From positions 5,309,089-5,373,088 of the forward strand of contig JAKSZT010004976.1 in assembly GCA_026826555.1 (NCBI GenBank): a stretch of 64,000 nt of DNA, given 5' to 3'. The translations under genes were made by a program, and so were the position numbers. The notes beneath the pieces are model-generated. The model did not search any database, was not told where the DNA came from, and saw nothing but the letters and a program-made list of their open reading frames with translations. Of this stretch, positions 11,179 through 23,799 are shown piece after piece. Position 1 is the first letter of the stretch. Each line of letters starts with the position of its first letter. The stretch comes from Tolypeutes matacus. Taxonomy: Eukaryota > Chordata > Mammalia > Cingulata > Chlamyphoridae.

Positions 11179-11655
11179 TAATGTCTGCTCTAAGTTGAAC
11201 TGGAAAAGATTGTTGGGAAAAACAAGAAATAAAAATTGTATAAAGGGCCCAAGTCTCAAGGGCACCTGGATGAAACAAGGGGCAGAGAATTAGAGTTCTA
11301 GCACAGACTTACTCAACAGCTTTGTGGGCTGCCCTCCAGGCCCCACAACCACATTTTCAACTCAACCACAAAAGGATCCCTGCTGTCAGCCTCAGGGGCT
11401 GGCAATCTGATACATTCCTGCTTTTTGCTGGCTCAATTTAAGAACTTAACCACAAGCCCTTTATTACTGGATTAAAACTAACATCACACTGAAGAATAAA
11501 AATATAACTTATCTTGCCTTGAGAATCAATCAAGATAAAAAGGAGTATTTAAAAGCAACATCATACTTTGGAATATTAAATGAAATATAAATAAAATATG
11601 TATAGATCAGGGACTTAACCCTAAAGATAATAGATTCTAAGGCAGTTTATGTTTT
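11179..11655. other. Unique sequence, no feature recognised
   Basis: AT-rich intron-like DNA between an L1 tail and an antisense DAS SINE. No splice-bounded frame or repeat seen. Confidence 0.5.
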
Positions 11656-11671
11656 GCTTTGTTTTTTTTTT

Positions 11672-11860
11672 GTTTTTTTTTTTTTTTTAAAGATTTTATT
11701 TATTTATTCATTTATCCCCCCCTTGCTGCTTGTGCTCGCCGGGTCAGCCAACCACGCCGCGCGGGCGGGCCTGCCCCCACCAGGAGGCCCCGGGAACCGA
11801 ACCCGGGGCCCCCCATATGGCAAACGGGAGCCCCACTGACTGAGCCACAGCCGCTTCCCT
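11672..11860 (-). mobile_element. Short (single-head) armadillo DAS SINE, antisense
   Basis: The complement reads as a single-head DAS: AGCGGCTGTGGCTCAGTCAG head, CCATATGG core, GGGTTCGGTTCCCGGGG B box, then CGCGCGGCGTGGTTGGCTGACC and the family end AATAAATAAATAAAATCTTT with a long A-tail (the T run at 11661-11688). Similarity to the copies at 39276, 40058 and 49600 is very high, so it is relatively young. T-rich, imperfect direct repeats (TTTGCTTTGTTTTT and TTTGTTTTGTTTTT) flank it. Confidence 0.92.
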
Positions 11861-11864
11861 TTGT

Positions 11865-14800
11865 TTTGTTTTTGATTAATGATTGCTTGATTATGAAATC
11901 TGTTTTATGGGATGGAATTAGTACCTTGAAAATTTTAATAAAGAAAATATCAGATGCAGTGAATGCAGAAAAGAAAAGCACTGTTTTGTGTAACTTGTAT
12001 GTCAAGTGCTGGCCTGGGTATAAGAAGTGTGTCCCACTGTCCTAGGATGGCATTGTAGTACTTTCTGAATAACCTTAAAGTCCCTGTTACTTCAGATTTT
12101 CTTTACTCCAATGTTACATGCTGTATGGAATTTCTGGAGGGGGAAGATGTTGGCAAAATTAACAACAGTGTGTCCGAATTCTAACAAGATAAGAGATTAA
12201 AATGCCCTGTTTTATTTTTATGTTATAAAGATCAACCAAAAGGTTTTTCAGCTTTTAGGATACAAGTCCAATCTTAAAACCATATGCTATTTCTACATTC
12301 ACTTACACTTATTTGGTCAAGGAAAAGATAGCAAAGATAGAAATTGAAAAAATAAAAATAAAAAAAGAGGGGCACCAACCTCTTCATCTACAAAGACTCC
12401 TAGAATTGTGATTTGCAATTCTTCTATTTTAAGGTAAATTTTTGACTCCAGTGAGCCAGCTTTCCTGTTTCTCAGAAACCAGAAAAACATGCAGCACTTA
12501 CTTTCAGGACGGGATTTCTGTGAGAAATATCAAGTTAGTAGTTGTGGGATAATTTCAGATTTGAGGGGATTAAGTATTCTGCCCCAAATCAAGCCAGTAC
12601 TGATATTATTACCAGTTGTAGTCTAGCAAGGGAGGAAATTACCAATATGAAGTGGATTCGCTCTTAGAAGCAAGAGACCATTTTAATACCCAGAAAAAAA
12701 ATAGGCGAGTTCCTTGTTTCACACCCTTTACATTTTGGTTTCCTTACCTTTCTTTAGGAAGGACTTGGAATCTGGAATTGAGCTATGTCCATGCCTGCAA
12801 GGCTGCCCTGAAGCTGCTTTTGTGTATACAAAGGTTATAGAAGGAGATGGCGCACGTCTCCTCTCCCCTTTAACCAGAACCAAGTCCCCTCCAAATCATG
12901 GCACGTTGGTGTTTGACCCTTCAGCCGCTGTGGCCTTCTCCAAATGGAGAGTCCCTGACGCCCACCTGGATGATTTTTATCTGGGCTGCAGCTGCCCTAA
13001 GGAGCGTAAAGGAGGGCTGGCAAAATCAAGCCGAGGACTGCTAGGCACATTGCCTGCCCCCAGCCCCTTTCCATGCTTCCTCCAATGGCTTATGGCAACG
13101 TGACATTTAAAAGGTAAAAGGATTAAGTACATCCCCTTGGAGGAATAACTGAGGCAGGCCCAGCACAGCAAAATCGGCGATGGTGTTGGGGCAGACAGTG
13201 CGCGTTGCTAACCAGGGGTCTGTATGTAACCAGGGGAATCAGAATGCACCAGCACTGGGGGCCATTCTCCCCACAGCATGTACCTTATTCTAGTCCAAAG
13301 AATGGCATAAAACAATATATGGAGGACTGGGAGATGGTCCCAAAAAGAAAAACAAAATCAGCAAGGTTGGGTTAAAAATTTTAGGAAAGATTAGAGGATA
13401 CATAGCTTGCACAGAAACAAGGTTGAAGAAGGGAATGTGGAGTTCCAGTACATGGACTCTGAAAACACAGACTGGCCAGATCAGTGACTATAACTGTAGA
13501 CACACTCCAGGGTCAAGCAGGTCCCACAAATAAGTGACTCTGGCCAGGTGGGAGTTAGCCGAAGAGTGAGCGTATAGCAGGCTAGAGAGCATGTGCCCAG
13601 TCCATATGGAAAGCTGTTCCTTGGCTACAGCCAACTGTCACCAGGCGGGATTTTTTTCTTAAATCAGGCACTGCACAGGCCAAAGAAAACATACTTGCAA
13701 CACCAAAACTAGATGGTAGTGAGCAATTTTTTTTCTGTGTTTACTAAAAGTGGTGTGAGAACACTTAGGTAAAAACTACAGTCAAAAGATAAAAGCTAGA
13801 GGTTAGGAAAAGCTTTCTTGTTGAAAAGGTAGAGACACCCTGGAACATATTATCAAGGGAGGCAGCAACAGCTGTCTGAAGGTTTTAAAATAGCTGTTTG
13901 TATCAAATGGACCAGAATTCAGACTCTTGGGAGGCAAGAGTATACCTTTTGATAGTTCTCCTCAAGCAATTAAGACATCTTCCTCAAATAGCCTGGAAGA
14001 CTCGGCCAGGATGCCAACTTCATGAGGGACAAATGCAAGACTACAGACATGAGATTTGACATAAGTCACACCCAGGCTTCTCTAGAAGGAAGGACAGTGA
14101 GGAATCAAGCAGTTAAGAGCTACAAGGTGTTGGTCTGCAAATTCACAGTTATCACATGAATGAATGAACAAGGGAGAAAAAACAACAAATCTAGAGGTTC
14201 AAGTTAGTCTCCTAAAAGCAAAGTAGGCATAAGGTTCACATATGCCCAAAGGGGAAAGAATTTAGTCTTTTCAATTGCAAGTAAACCGTAGTCTGAAAAT
14301 ACGAGGATCAGGTGGCCCCTTAAAAGATTTTACTTTCTAGCCTGTGACTTAATACTCAACTATTTTCAATTAAATGTTCTGATATACACAGAAACAAAGA
14401 TGCACGCATACTCAAGCTTTCAGTTCTGGATCTTTCTGTCATTATATACTCAAATCTATGTCAAGATTTAGTTTAAAAAGTAGAAAATACTGTCATATAA
14501 AACAAGGCAAGGGGTTAAAATCTATTTTTATCTATTAATTCCAGACTGATGACATGAGATTAATATATATTTTCCCTACTTTGTTACATAAACTGCCAAA
14601 TCATCTATCTTCCTACAAAGTGGTGAAAGATGACTGATAATATTTTTTTCTTTTTTGATACACATTTTGTGTCTAGAAAATGGAAGCAGCTAGAGAAAGA
14701 AAGTGAAAACATGCTGAATAAAGGGAAGTAGAAGAGAGATGATGTTGAGGGGAGCAGAAAGGAAAAGGCTCAACTTCTTATCCTTTATTCCCTTTTATAT

Positions 14801-15895
14801 GCAAATGTGCACCTGCCAAAATACTTCTAAACCTACAAATAAAAAAGAAAAAAAATATCTGATGAACAAGTGCTTTTAATCACCCATGACAAGAGCCAGA
14901 TGAACGTGGGGGTTCACCAGGCCTCTGAGGGGCAGCTCAGAGGCAGAGGGTCTGCTCACTGCTTTCCCAGAAATCCGGAATGAAAGCAGAAGAGTTGAGC
15001 CTGGAAAAGGAATAACAAAAGGAGATGCAAGCAATCCTATCACTACAGCTAGAAAAATGACCTTGAACCCACAAAGAACGGGGAGTCTTCTGCTAAGGGA
15101 GGATAATGACTATTCTGATAGGAAGCATGTAGAGAATTTTAAACTAAATAAATTTGAAAACGATTTTCTATTTAATGAGTTTCCCTCAGCACCATTACCT
15201 TTCAAGTATTTCCACACCCATGCAGTTTTTTCTCATACTGCACTAGATATGCTGCTGACTCAGCAAACCCAGTCATTTTTGCAAAATAAAAATGATGGGG
15301 TATGTTTCTTAAGTTATTTCAAAAGATATATATTGTCACTTCATATCAAGAAATAATTTGTCCCATAATCTGCTTAATAAAAATGAGAAAACATTGGGAT
15401 ATGGACTCTTTCATAATTCTGAAAATGCAGAAAACTGACATGTGTTTAGGAATTTTTTTTTTAAGGCCATGAGTCTAAGTGAATGAGATTTGCACAGGTC
15501 TGAATCCACAACAAGAATCATTTCCATGTCCAAAAATCTCTACTTCACCAGTCATCCTGGGTCTATAAATTTATTGCCAACGTTCTCAAAGAGAGGGCTG
15601 ATGCACAGAACAAAGAAACTCGTAATTCACATGAGTTGCTTGGGGCTATGTCAGAAAACAGGTATTTATATTACGTTCTTAATGTCTAAGGCGCAATCTA
15701 ACAATTAAACCTGAAAATGAAGGGCTTGCAACAAGTTCCCAAACTGAACGAAAACCTTTTCGTTGATGTTACTTCACATGCAAAGTCATAATCACAGTGC
15801 CTACCACTCAACACTGTTCAGTTGTAGGGGGTGAATGTTCAACTCTCAAAGACATAGAATCTTTAATGTGTTAAAGTTTGTGTAATCTTGATCAG
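11865..15895. other. Unique intron-like DNA with one doubtful microexon
   Basis: No recognisable repeats. At 12748-12771 on the complement a strong donor (AAAG|GTAAGG) follows 24 nt that would fit phase 1 to phase 1 between the exons at 22659 and 9991, but the acceptor side lacks a good pyrimidine tract. At 12497-12512 a 16-nt segment has splice-like flanks but creates a stop in every compatible phase. A 129-codon plus-strand frame at 12714-13103 has no support beyond its length. Confidence 0.4.
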
Positions 15896-15900
15896 GAAAT

Positions 15901-15957
15901 AGATTAAACGGATCTTTTTAAAAGGATCTAGATTAAATAGATCTTTTTAAAAAGGAG
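15901..15957 (+). repeat. 29-bp tandem duplication
   Basis: Two adjacent copies of AGATTAAAcgGATCTTTTTAAAAGGATCT with few differences (15901-15929 and 15930-15957). This is a local slippage or repair duplication in otherwise unique DNA. Confidence 0.85.
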
Positions 15958-16079
15958 TATTTTTAGCAATTTGTACTCAGTGATTTACAACATGAGTTAG
16001 AAATATTGACAATAAAAGTAGTAACGGTAATATTATCTTTATCATCTATAGTAGGGTGAGGAATAATCACTGTATAAGG

Positions 16080-16520
16080 TGAACTAGATGCTAGAAACTT
16101 CCCAAATTCATATCCAACCAGAACCTTAGAATGTGGCCTTATTTGGAACTAGGGTCTTTACAGATGTAATTAGTTTAGGATCTTGAGATGAAATCAGCCT
16201 GGATATAGGATGGGCCCTAAAACCAATGGCTGGTGCCCTTTTAAAAAGATAAGAAGACACAGAGACGCAGAGAAAAAGCCCATGTGAAGATGGAGGCAGA
16301 GATTGGAGTGATGCTGCCACAAGCCAAAGAACGCCAGAAATCGCCTAAAGCTGGATAAAGCAAGGAAGAATTCTTCCCTAGAGCTTTCAGAGGAGCAGGG
16401 CCCTGCTGAAACCTTGATTTTGGACTTCTAGCCTCCAAAAGGGTGAAAGAATAAATTTCTGTTGTTTTAAGCCACTCAATTTGTGGTACTATATTGTGAC
16501 AGTCCTAGGAAATTAATACA
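16080..16520 (+). mobile_element. Solo LTR, ERVL-MaLR (MLT1-like)
   Basis: Long consensus-like match to MaLR LTRs: 'cagaaccttagaatgtggccttatttgg', 'aggatcttgagatgaaatcagcctgg', 'gtgaagatggaggcagagattgga', 'gacttctagcctccaaaag', then AATAAATTTCTGTTGTTTTAAGCCAC (poly-A signal context) and the end GGAAATTAATACA. It is about 440 bp and nearly complete. No internal retroviral sequence or second LTR is nearby. The subfamily name is from memory of the consensus and is less certain than the class. Confidence 0.8.
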
Positions 16521-16644
16521 CCCTGCCCCGATCCTGATTTTGTTAAAATCTCTAAAGCCGAACCTCTTCTCTCTCTCAACTTGAGTCTCCTCTTATGGAA
16601 AAGGAGGGTTTCACAACATGGCCTACAAGGGCTCTTTCAGATCA

Positions 16645-16805
16645 GTGGTTTCAAACCTGGGAGTACCCTGAGCATATTATGAAATACCAAATGATGCCTG
16701 GGTCCCATCACCCTAGGTTCTGATGTACCTGGCCAAGGGTGAGGTCCCGGTATTGGTATGCTTTAGAACTCCACGTGGGTCTACTGTGCGACTGCTGTGG
16801 AGAAG
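16645..16805 (+). mobile_element. MER5-like non-autonomous hAT element
   Basis: Begins CAGTGGTTTCAAACCTGGGAG (hAT-Charlie-type terminal start). It continues with the internal MER5A order: a 'gcctgggtcccatcaccctaggttctgatgta' segment, then 'ggtattggtatgctttagaactccacgtg'. Old and diverged, with the right end decayed. Confidence 0.65.
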
Positions 16806-17696
16806 TTCTCTAGGCACTTCAGAGATCATTTCTCTCAACACAGGAAATACCTAACCAAGGACAGCCCTTGAAAGGGGCCTCTCTTTCTTTAATGCCTACA
16901 CATTAAGAAAACACCACAACCCTGTAACATAATGAGTGGGGATTGCTTTGCTGCAGTGAGCAGCCCCAGCACTCTGACCCCTGCTATGGAGACAAGGCGA
17001 TGAGGATCACAACGGACAACCCAGTGGCACAGGATGGTACTCTTGGTTTTGCATGAGTTGGGGTCCCCCATCTGAGAAGTGGCAGGTGCCATGTATTTCT
17101 TGATTTTTGTGCACTTGTGGGTCAGGATGGGTGAAGCACATTCTCAAGAAAATCTCAGTACTTGGCAGGGTTAATGCCACTGCACTTTGGTGGTCTGAAG
17201 TTTTCCCTGCAGTCTTTTCTGCCAGGATAAATCCAGTCACCAATGACAACCTGACCATTGTATGTTTCCAGCCTTTTTCCAATTAGATGTAAAATTGAAG
17301 CAATAATGTTTAGGGAAGCCACTGCCCAGAACCCCAAGTGGCCACTCAAAATCCAGGCTAACCTCTCGGAAAGCTTCTAAATACATGTACCTTAATTTGA
17401 CCTTGAATATTCCAGCTGGCCAAAGAATATCAATGAGGAATGGCACAGTCAGGCAACCACTTTCAACACAGCTTGACCAAGAGAATTGGTGTCAAAAGAA
17501 TGAGAGGCTGAATGGACATTCTCAGAGGCTTAATCCTCTTGAGATAAAAGCTGAGAGCCCTTTTCACATGGAGCTTAAGGAGATGAGTTTTGCCAGGATG
17601 GGCACGTGGGGTGGGAAAAGTGTTGGTAGAATGAATGACTGAAAGAGATAGTATCCTGGCCTGAATCAACAAGTATTTGAGGAAACTCCTTAGTAC

Positions 17697-17765
17697 AAAT
17701 TTAATTCATTTGTTTGACACACTGAATACCTACTATGTGCCAGATACTGTTCGGTGCTATATTTT
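17697..17765 (-). repeat. L2 3'-end fragment, antisense
   Basis: AATTCATTTGTTTGACACACTG, then 'aatacctactatgtgccagatactgttcggtgct', is the complement of the conserved L2 3' terminus. Short, about 70 bp. Confidence 0.6.
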
Positions 17766-17769
17766 TAAG

Positions 17770-18200
17770 AAATTTGGTGTAAGTTGCATCATTTGCTAAA
17801 CTAAAACTCAGTGCTGAAAGGTAAATTTAGTGTGAATACCAACAAAATTGCCAATGTGAGAAATTTCGGGTTGGGGGTATGAAGTAGTTCCCCTTTCATC
17901 TCAGGCCAAGAATTTCAGGGACCTGAATATCCTACCACCTGCACGTAGTCCCAGAGCCAGGATGCACATGGGTTTGCCCCATTTTATAAAGGGCACACCT
18001 CTTAGTGCAATCCACACCCAGAAACCCTAGCATGCTGCTTAGCTCTCTCTAGGTTGAGCTCAAAAGAACTGAAAGCAATGACTATTCATCAATGCTCTCA
18101 AGAGGATCTCAGCAGAGTTCATCTTTTATTATTATATACACAGACATTTATTGATTCAGACATCCTGCTGCAGACACATTTCTTGTAAAATGAAAGAGGA
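17770..18200. other. Unique sequence, no feature recognised
   Basis: Intron-like DNA between an L2 end and a MIR. Nothing supportable was seen on either strand. Confidence 0.5.
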
Positions 18201-18205
18201 TGGGG

Positions 18206-18375
18206 GAATGAAAAGCGTTCAGAGCTGAAAGCCTGAGGTTTGGGTTCTAGTTCCACCACACTAGCCACATGGCTTTGTGCAAGACACTTAACCTTGTCAG
18301 ACTTCTGACCGTCTGTGGGATGAGTGACTAGTAGTTACCCCACAGAACTGTTGTGCAGATTAGAGATGATGGGGG
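18206..18375 (+). repeat. MIR SINE
   Basis: Good MIR order: 'gcctgaggtttgggttctagttccaccac' (tRNA-derived B-box part), 'tagccacatggctttgtgcaagacacttaacctt' (core), a 'ctgtgggatgag' segment, then 'acagaactgttgtgcagattagagatgat'. Near full length and ancient. Confidence 0.8.
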
Positions 18376-20490
18376 CTGAGTGAGGGAAAGTTTATGCTGT
18401 CCCTGGTATTCCTAGGACTCATTCTAAGTAAAGGTAGAATCTACATGCAAACAACATATTACTTAGTATATATAAAACCATACATACAGAGATAGCAAAA
18501 TTCATCTTTGACTTTGACCTGGATTCTTATGAAAAAGTAAAGTATGAGCAACTAGACTAATAAATATGGTAGATTGTGAGGACACTAACAGATCATATAG
18601 TCTGTAGGAATACTTATTCTGAGTGAGTGTGAGTGGGTACAGGAGGGTTCCTATGTAAATCTCAGCGCAGATTAGAGGAGCCAGAGTTTTAAAACTCACA
18701 CATGGCTCTCCATATGATGACTAATAAAGTAGATGCTCTTGTATGATAGCAAACTCTAGGGATGGGCCCCTCTGCCAAGAACACTGATATTTTGGGGGTG
18801 ATATGTAAATAAGAAAGGGAAATAAAGATATAAGAATGTTGGCATATTGATTCACAGTCTCATAGTATTAGAAGGAGTGTCAGAATTCCCAGAAACAAGA
18901 ATTTCTTCCACAGTGCCCCTCTAGAGAGTAGATTCTGTGGTTCAAGCACCCAGCATAGAATGTCACACCTGAAAGACAGCTTGGTTTTGCTAAAATGAAA
19001 AGCTAGAGAGTTCCATTTACTGAGCTTCCCTATAACACTCCCGAAAAGAGCTGTTTGAGCTACTCTCTGTAGTTATGCTGGATAAATGTTCTTCCTTGTA
19101 CATGGCAGCCCCTCAAAATATCTAAAGATAGCTTTTGTACTTTCTCTGGTTAAACATCTCCAGGACTCCTGTCATTCTGAAAATGGTATGACTTCAAAGC
19201 TTCCTATTCTGCGCAACCTCCCAAGTCTGCCCCCAGATTTGTCCTTGGCCTCTATCTCTACAACATCCCTTCTAAAATAGCTTTAAAGCAAATAAATACA
19301 CACAGAAGGGCCACAATGAAGAAGAGTACATCTAGACTGTCAAAAGTTAATAATGTAAACTTCTGAAAACCAATTAGAGGAACAGCTTCAATAAGTTACT
19401 TTCGATTATAACATTTGGGTTTAGCTACAGTAAAGTAGCCCAGAGTCTTATTATGAAGCAATCCTATCCACAAGGGAGGTTCCCACAAAAAGAAACCACA
19501 GGAAAACAATGAAGATAATTTTAGTATACTGAGAAAGCTGGTGCCCCCATTAGACATACGGTTTTAAAAAAAATTCCACTTATATGTAGGCATATTTCCC
19601 AAAACTTGTTCCACAGAACATTAATTCTGGTGGCTGTTATTAGGAAGGGTTCCATTTTCAACTCTATGATATTACTGAAACTCTAGGTTCTCACTTTTCA
19701 ATGGTTCACTTGCTGAAAGTCTTCTAAAAGTCTTCAACATACTGTGTGCTCTGTACAAACTGCAGAGAGAAAGAGTGATCACTCAGGCTTTGGCCACGAA
19801 GTGTTTTCCATGAAGCAATTTCTGGGCCAAGAATTGCACAGAACACATTTTGGGAAATGCTGCACCAGCCCATTGACATTTGTGAGGCAGCGCACCAAGG
19901 AAGACTGTCACCTGGTAATCAGGTGCCCTGCAATGTCCTCAGCTTGGAGTACTAAGAGTTATGGGCCCAGAGGAACTCATGGGCAGAGACTGTGCCTCAG
20001 CTAGTGAGATCCCCAGGAGCCATTTCATCAGCTGTTTAGGATTCTTCTCTGAGGGTTTCTTCATGGTATTAACTAGAAGCTATGAAAACATCACAAAGCT
20101 CTTCTCAAGATTCCTTTTCAATAAGGTAAACATCCTTTTGGATTCAAATCATCACATGCGTTTTCAAGTGGAAGTTTCTTGCGGAAACCAACCCTGCGGT
20201 CCTGCAGAAAAGAGCAATCTACAAGGAATCAGAGCAGCACAGTGCTTAGGTGGGTCTTGGTCCCAGGTGGCTCCCACAACTCTGCAGAATAACAGACTGG
20301 AGGTGTCCAGACACTCTTCCAGGGACTCATCTCTGTGTGTGGCACTTCATCCCCATTCCACTCGCCCACCTCCACACACTTTTCCTTTTTGCTTTGTGGG
20401 GTTTCTTTTTAACTAGATGTCACTGGTTTGAAAGTGTTGGAGACTGTCGGAGCCAGGACAGAAGACTAATAGCACTCTTCACATGAATAT
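18376..20490. other. Unique intron-like DNA
   Basis: No recognisable repeats or exons. A 151-codon plus-strand frame near 19961-20416 has no splice context, domain or homology that I can name, and a frame of that length is expected by chance in 64 kb. Confidence 0.45.
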
Positions 20491-20494
20491 CATT

Positions 20495-20690
20495 ACTATA
20501 CATAACAGCTGCCATGTATTGAGTATCTAGTGTATGCCTGGCACATTCACTTATACAATCTCATCCAGACTGACAATCCTACCAGATATTATGCCTCCTT
20601 TTCCAACGAGAGAACAGAGCTTCAGAGAAGTGGAAAAACAGAGCAGGAAGTGACTTGCGCTGACACTGATGGGTGATGCCAAAGCCCAGG
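20495..20690 (-). repeat. MIR SINE, antisense
   Basis: The complement of MIR in full order: 'ccatgtattgagtatctagtgtatgcctggcac', 'acaatctcatccagactgacaatcct', 'attatgcctccttttccaacgagagaacagagcttcagagaagtg'. Near full length. Confidence 0.75.
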
Positions 20691-20694
20691 CTCA

Positions 20695-22655
20695 AGGGCC
20701 ATACACCTCATCCCCAAGGGACAGCCTCTGGAATATTCCTTTGCTTGTGGATATTCTGGAAGGAGAGCAGTCCAAATGAACACAACCAGCATGCACCTAC
20801 ATAGACAGGAAAGCTTCAACAGTAACTATAAAAGGGGCAGGCTACTTGCCTTCCTCTATCAAAAGCCAAATCGCCAAATAATAATGCCAAAAGATGCACA
20901 AATCTAATAAAGGGATGATGGTCAAGAACTTAAGAGATCAAAATAGCTGCACTAACAGACAAAACAACAGGACTAAGCAGAGCCAAGCACAAGGTACAGG
21001 GCACATCACACAGTAACTTCCTGGGGGCCCAGTGGGGAGGGGGCACAATGAGAGGGAGTGTGGTGGCCAGGACAGAACTGCAATCCTCCAACAAAGTAAA
21101 TGGTTTAGAGACTGTTTTCTCATATCTCCTAATTTATTTTCTATGTTGAACATTCTGGCATACTCCTATCAGACACGAAGCATTTTTTTAACTGCCAACT
21201 ACTAACGAATCGATGGGAGGTTGCTGAAATTACGGTTTCTTTTAACATCTTAATGGCAAAGAGCCCTTATTACTTCTAAGCACAATGCACCTCTTTTGCA
21301 CGAAGAGAAAAAAAGATATGAAACCCTGATACTTAACCATGTCTTCTTTTATAAAGAAAAGAAAAATAACACTTGCACTGACTTTGGGGAGAGTCATCTA
21401 CTCCCGGCAAAAAATGGTTATAAAGAATACTTGAGAAAAATAGGCAACTAGGTCATTTCCCCATTTCTCTGCAATAAAGCTTTTATAATTTTAACTGAAA
21501 TAAATTCAGAGGCCATTAGATACTTCTTCTTTCAATGGTAAGTGCAAGGGAAAAGCATCCAGATGACTTTTAGATTATCTGCAGTTTGGGATCATCTACA
21601 CATCTCTAATAAACGAAAATAATCAAGAGGGGACCCTACCATGATTTCTCGAAACGAAGAATAAAAATGCAATAAAAATATCACTGCAACAAATGTTTAA
21701 AAGAAAAGAAAACCTCTGCATGTTGGAGTGAAATATTACCTGATGCAAAATAAATACAGTAATTGCTCTACCATACACTCCCTTTTTCAAAACCAGAGCT
21801 CATCACAGAAACATGGGTTTAAAAATTAATCCTCATGCCACGAATTGTGCTGCCATAAAAGAAAGCCATTCTCTTCTGCTTATAAACAACAACAAAACTA
21901 GCACATATGCAGATGCATGCCTCAGCACCTCAGTGAGATGGTGTATTTACTTGTATAAATATTTAAAGTCAGACCTCTGAATTTCTAATGAAGTAGTACA
22001 CCACTTTACAAAATAAGATACTAGTAAATTTACATGTACAACAAATAGAACTCTGTTCAGAATACTAATTGCTGCTGTTGATAGTCTAAAACTAAAAAAA
22101 GTAATGATATTCAGATTCCATCTAAACAAGTCTCATACGTCTGCTTCGCAGAAATCTTAATAGGCCTTGATGAAACCTTATTGCTAACATTTTTGAATGA
22201 TCAGACTGGTTTTGTAACTGAGGCACTAGCAAGCTTCCTGTCCGGTACTTTTTTTTTCCTGCCTCTATTCTAATTATACGCATTCAATTACTATAGGAAA
22301 GGAAAGAATCAAATCAGAAACATCTGTAGTTTGCCATATAATAGCTGGGTGTTCCCCATGGAGACTGACCTTTTCACACAGAAGCAGGAGCTGAAAGGCT
22401 GCGTGGAGGAGGATGCCCACGTGGGTACATGCAGAACATGATTACAAGGAACTCAGAGAGACACCACCACTTGCCACCCTAGTTTGTGGTAACATAAGCT
22501 CGTGTTTTATGATCTTATGATTCATCTCCTGCTCCAGCATGGAGTGGGTGAATATACTTGCTCTTAGTGGGATCCACAAACCACTAATCTAAAACGATTT
22601 GTTTATATAGTAGGGTTGGGTCCTGTGTTTGAAACTCTTAGGCAACCATAACTTC
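20695..22655. other. Unique DNA, possibly constrained in part (21180-21640)
   Basis: No repeats recognised. The segment at about 21180-21640 is unusually free of simple sequence and has dense AT-rich motif-like words (GAATCGATGG, AATAAAGCTTTTATAATTTTAA), resembling conserved non-coding DNA. This is a texture-based suspicion only. Confidence 0.35.
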
Positions 22656-22658
22656 TAC

Positions 22659-22724
22659 CTGTGACTGGAATCTTTGCTGCCACACTTTCTTCCTTGCTCT
22701 CATCGCTGCAGCCACTTGAGACTT
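22659..22724 (-). CDS. Candidate 66-nt coding exon of an unidentified minus-strand gene
   Basis: On the complement, acceptor TTTGATTTTCAG, 66 nt, donor CACAG|GTAGAAG. Entry and exit are both phase 1 in the frame that continues the exon at 23634-23799; across that junction the reading continues ...PREQE, then VSSGCSDESKEESVAAKIP. One other frame is also open here, so the frame choice rests on the neighbour. It is acidic and Ser-rich, like its neighbours. A length divisible by three would allow frame-preserving skipping. Confidence 0.5.
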
Positions 22725-23633
22725 CTGAAAATCAAACACGTTAATAATCAAACAGTATTTCAAAGTTACAATACAAACAGATCTCTATTATCTTTTAACC
22801 ATCCTTCCTTCTATTTTCACTGCCTCCCTCCCCTTTTTGGTTAGGTTATTCCTTTTCTGAAATAATGCTGTTCCTAAAAAGGAAACCAATTCTAAAACTC
22901 AAGTATCTAGGTGTTGCTTTCATATAAAATAATTTAGCCTGATATCCACTGAATTTGAGCAGGATTTAAAATAAGCAAGCTTCAAATCCTACGCATGTGT
23001 CCTGACTTAGGAATACATCCTGAATAACTTATGGCTGTCCTGGAAATATAATTATAACAGTTTACTGGTATGTCTAACAATAATGCTAAAATAATCACAA
23101 TTTCTGAATACTAAAAATTGGTTATTAAATGTTGGGGGGATAAATTCCTTTCTTCTTAATCATCTGCTTAGATTTTGATGAGGTCCTATTACAATTATAC
23201 TATATAAATAAATATAATTATAATAAAAAAGAACGAAAAATATGAATAAATTCTATTAAAGTGATAGCAAAAACTTCACAGGACTCTATGGAATCATCTT
23301 CATCTTTGTGGGATGAGCAAAATGATCTACTGCCAGTAATCACCAAAACTAAGTGATTATTTTTGTTAGGATTTCACAACTTATAAAAACCTCCCATTTT
23401 ATTAGGAATTCAGCACAACTACAGACCTACAATTAGGTTTCCCATTCCTGTGAGACTAAATGCAAACATATACACTTAAAAGAAGATGGTATAAAACAAA
23501 TAACCTATTATGCAAATTTAAATCAGAGGTATTCTCTGATCAGTTTTATTTTATAGATGTACCTGGAGAAACGGAGTGTCTGGGTGACTCTGAACTCATT
23601 TTTGCTGTGGACAGACTCTTTAACAATAGTTAC

Positions 23634-23799
23634 CTTGTTCCCTTGGAGGAACACAGTTGAGCCGTATGGTGGGGTTTGCTTCCTTTATTCCACTATTGTC
23701 ATTCAGAATGGATGGCAAGCTGCAAGATGATTCATTACTGTGAATGGATGACCTATCATCACACTCTTCTGTAAGGGCTTTTTTCAATAATGCTGATGC
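23634..23799 (-). CDS. Best-supported coding exon of an unidentified minus-strand gene
   Basis: On the complement, a pyrimidine-rich acceptor (TGCTTTCTTTTAAACACTGTAG) is followed by 166 nt of exon and donor CAAG|GTAACT. One frame is open end to end: 55 codons plus one nucleotide (exit phase 1). The peptide contains LLKKALTEECDDRSSIHS followed by a Ser/Asn-rich stretch, and ends near LNCVPPREQ. Composition and codon texture look protein-coding and disordered, rich in Ser, Asp, Glu and Asn. A second AG seven nucleotides into the exon (GCATCAG) makes a tandem acceptor; using it would change entry from phase 0 to phase 1 and fit the exon at 45258-45364. I cannot name the gene. Confidence 0.6.

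Noticed and set aside
11659..12045. 128-codon frame over a repeat
   Set aside because: Antisense reading of a DAS SINE and its T-rich tail.
12497..12512. 16-nt microexon-like segment on the complement (TATTTCTCACAG acceptor, GAAA|GTAAGTGC donor)
   Set aside because: Inclusion creates an immediate stop in the phase required by neighbouring candidate exons.
12748..12771. 24-nt segment on the complement that would keep frame between candidate exons
   Set aside because: The donor is strong but the acceptor has no convincing pyrimidine tract; recorded only as doubtful.
12714..13103. 129-codon plus-strand frame preceded by a CTTTCTTTAG acceptor-like site
   Set aside because: The acceptor-like site lies within the frame and there is no supporting donor or phase partner on this strand.
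19961..20416. 151-codon plus-strand frame
   Set aside because: Unstructured composition, no splice context and no recognisable family.
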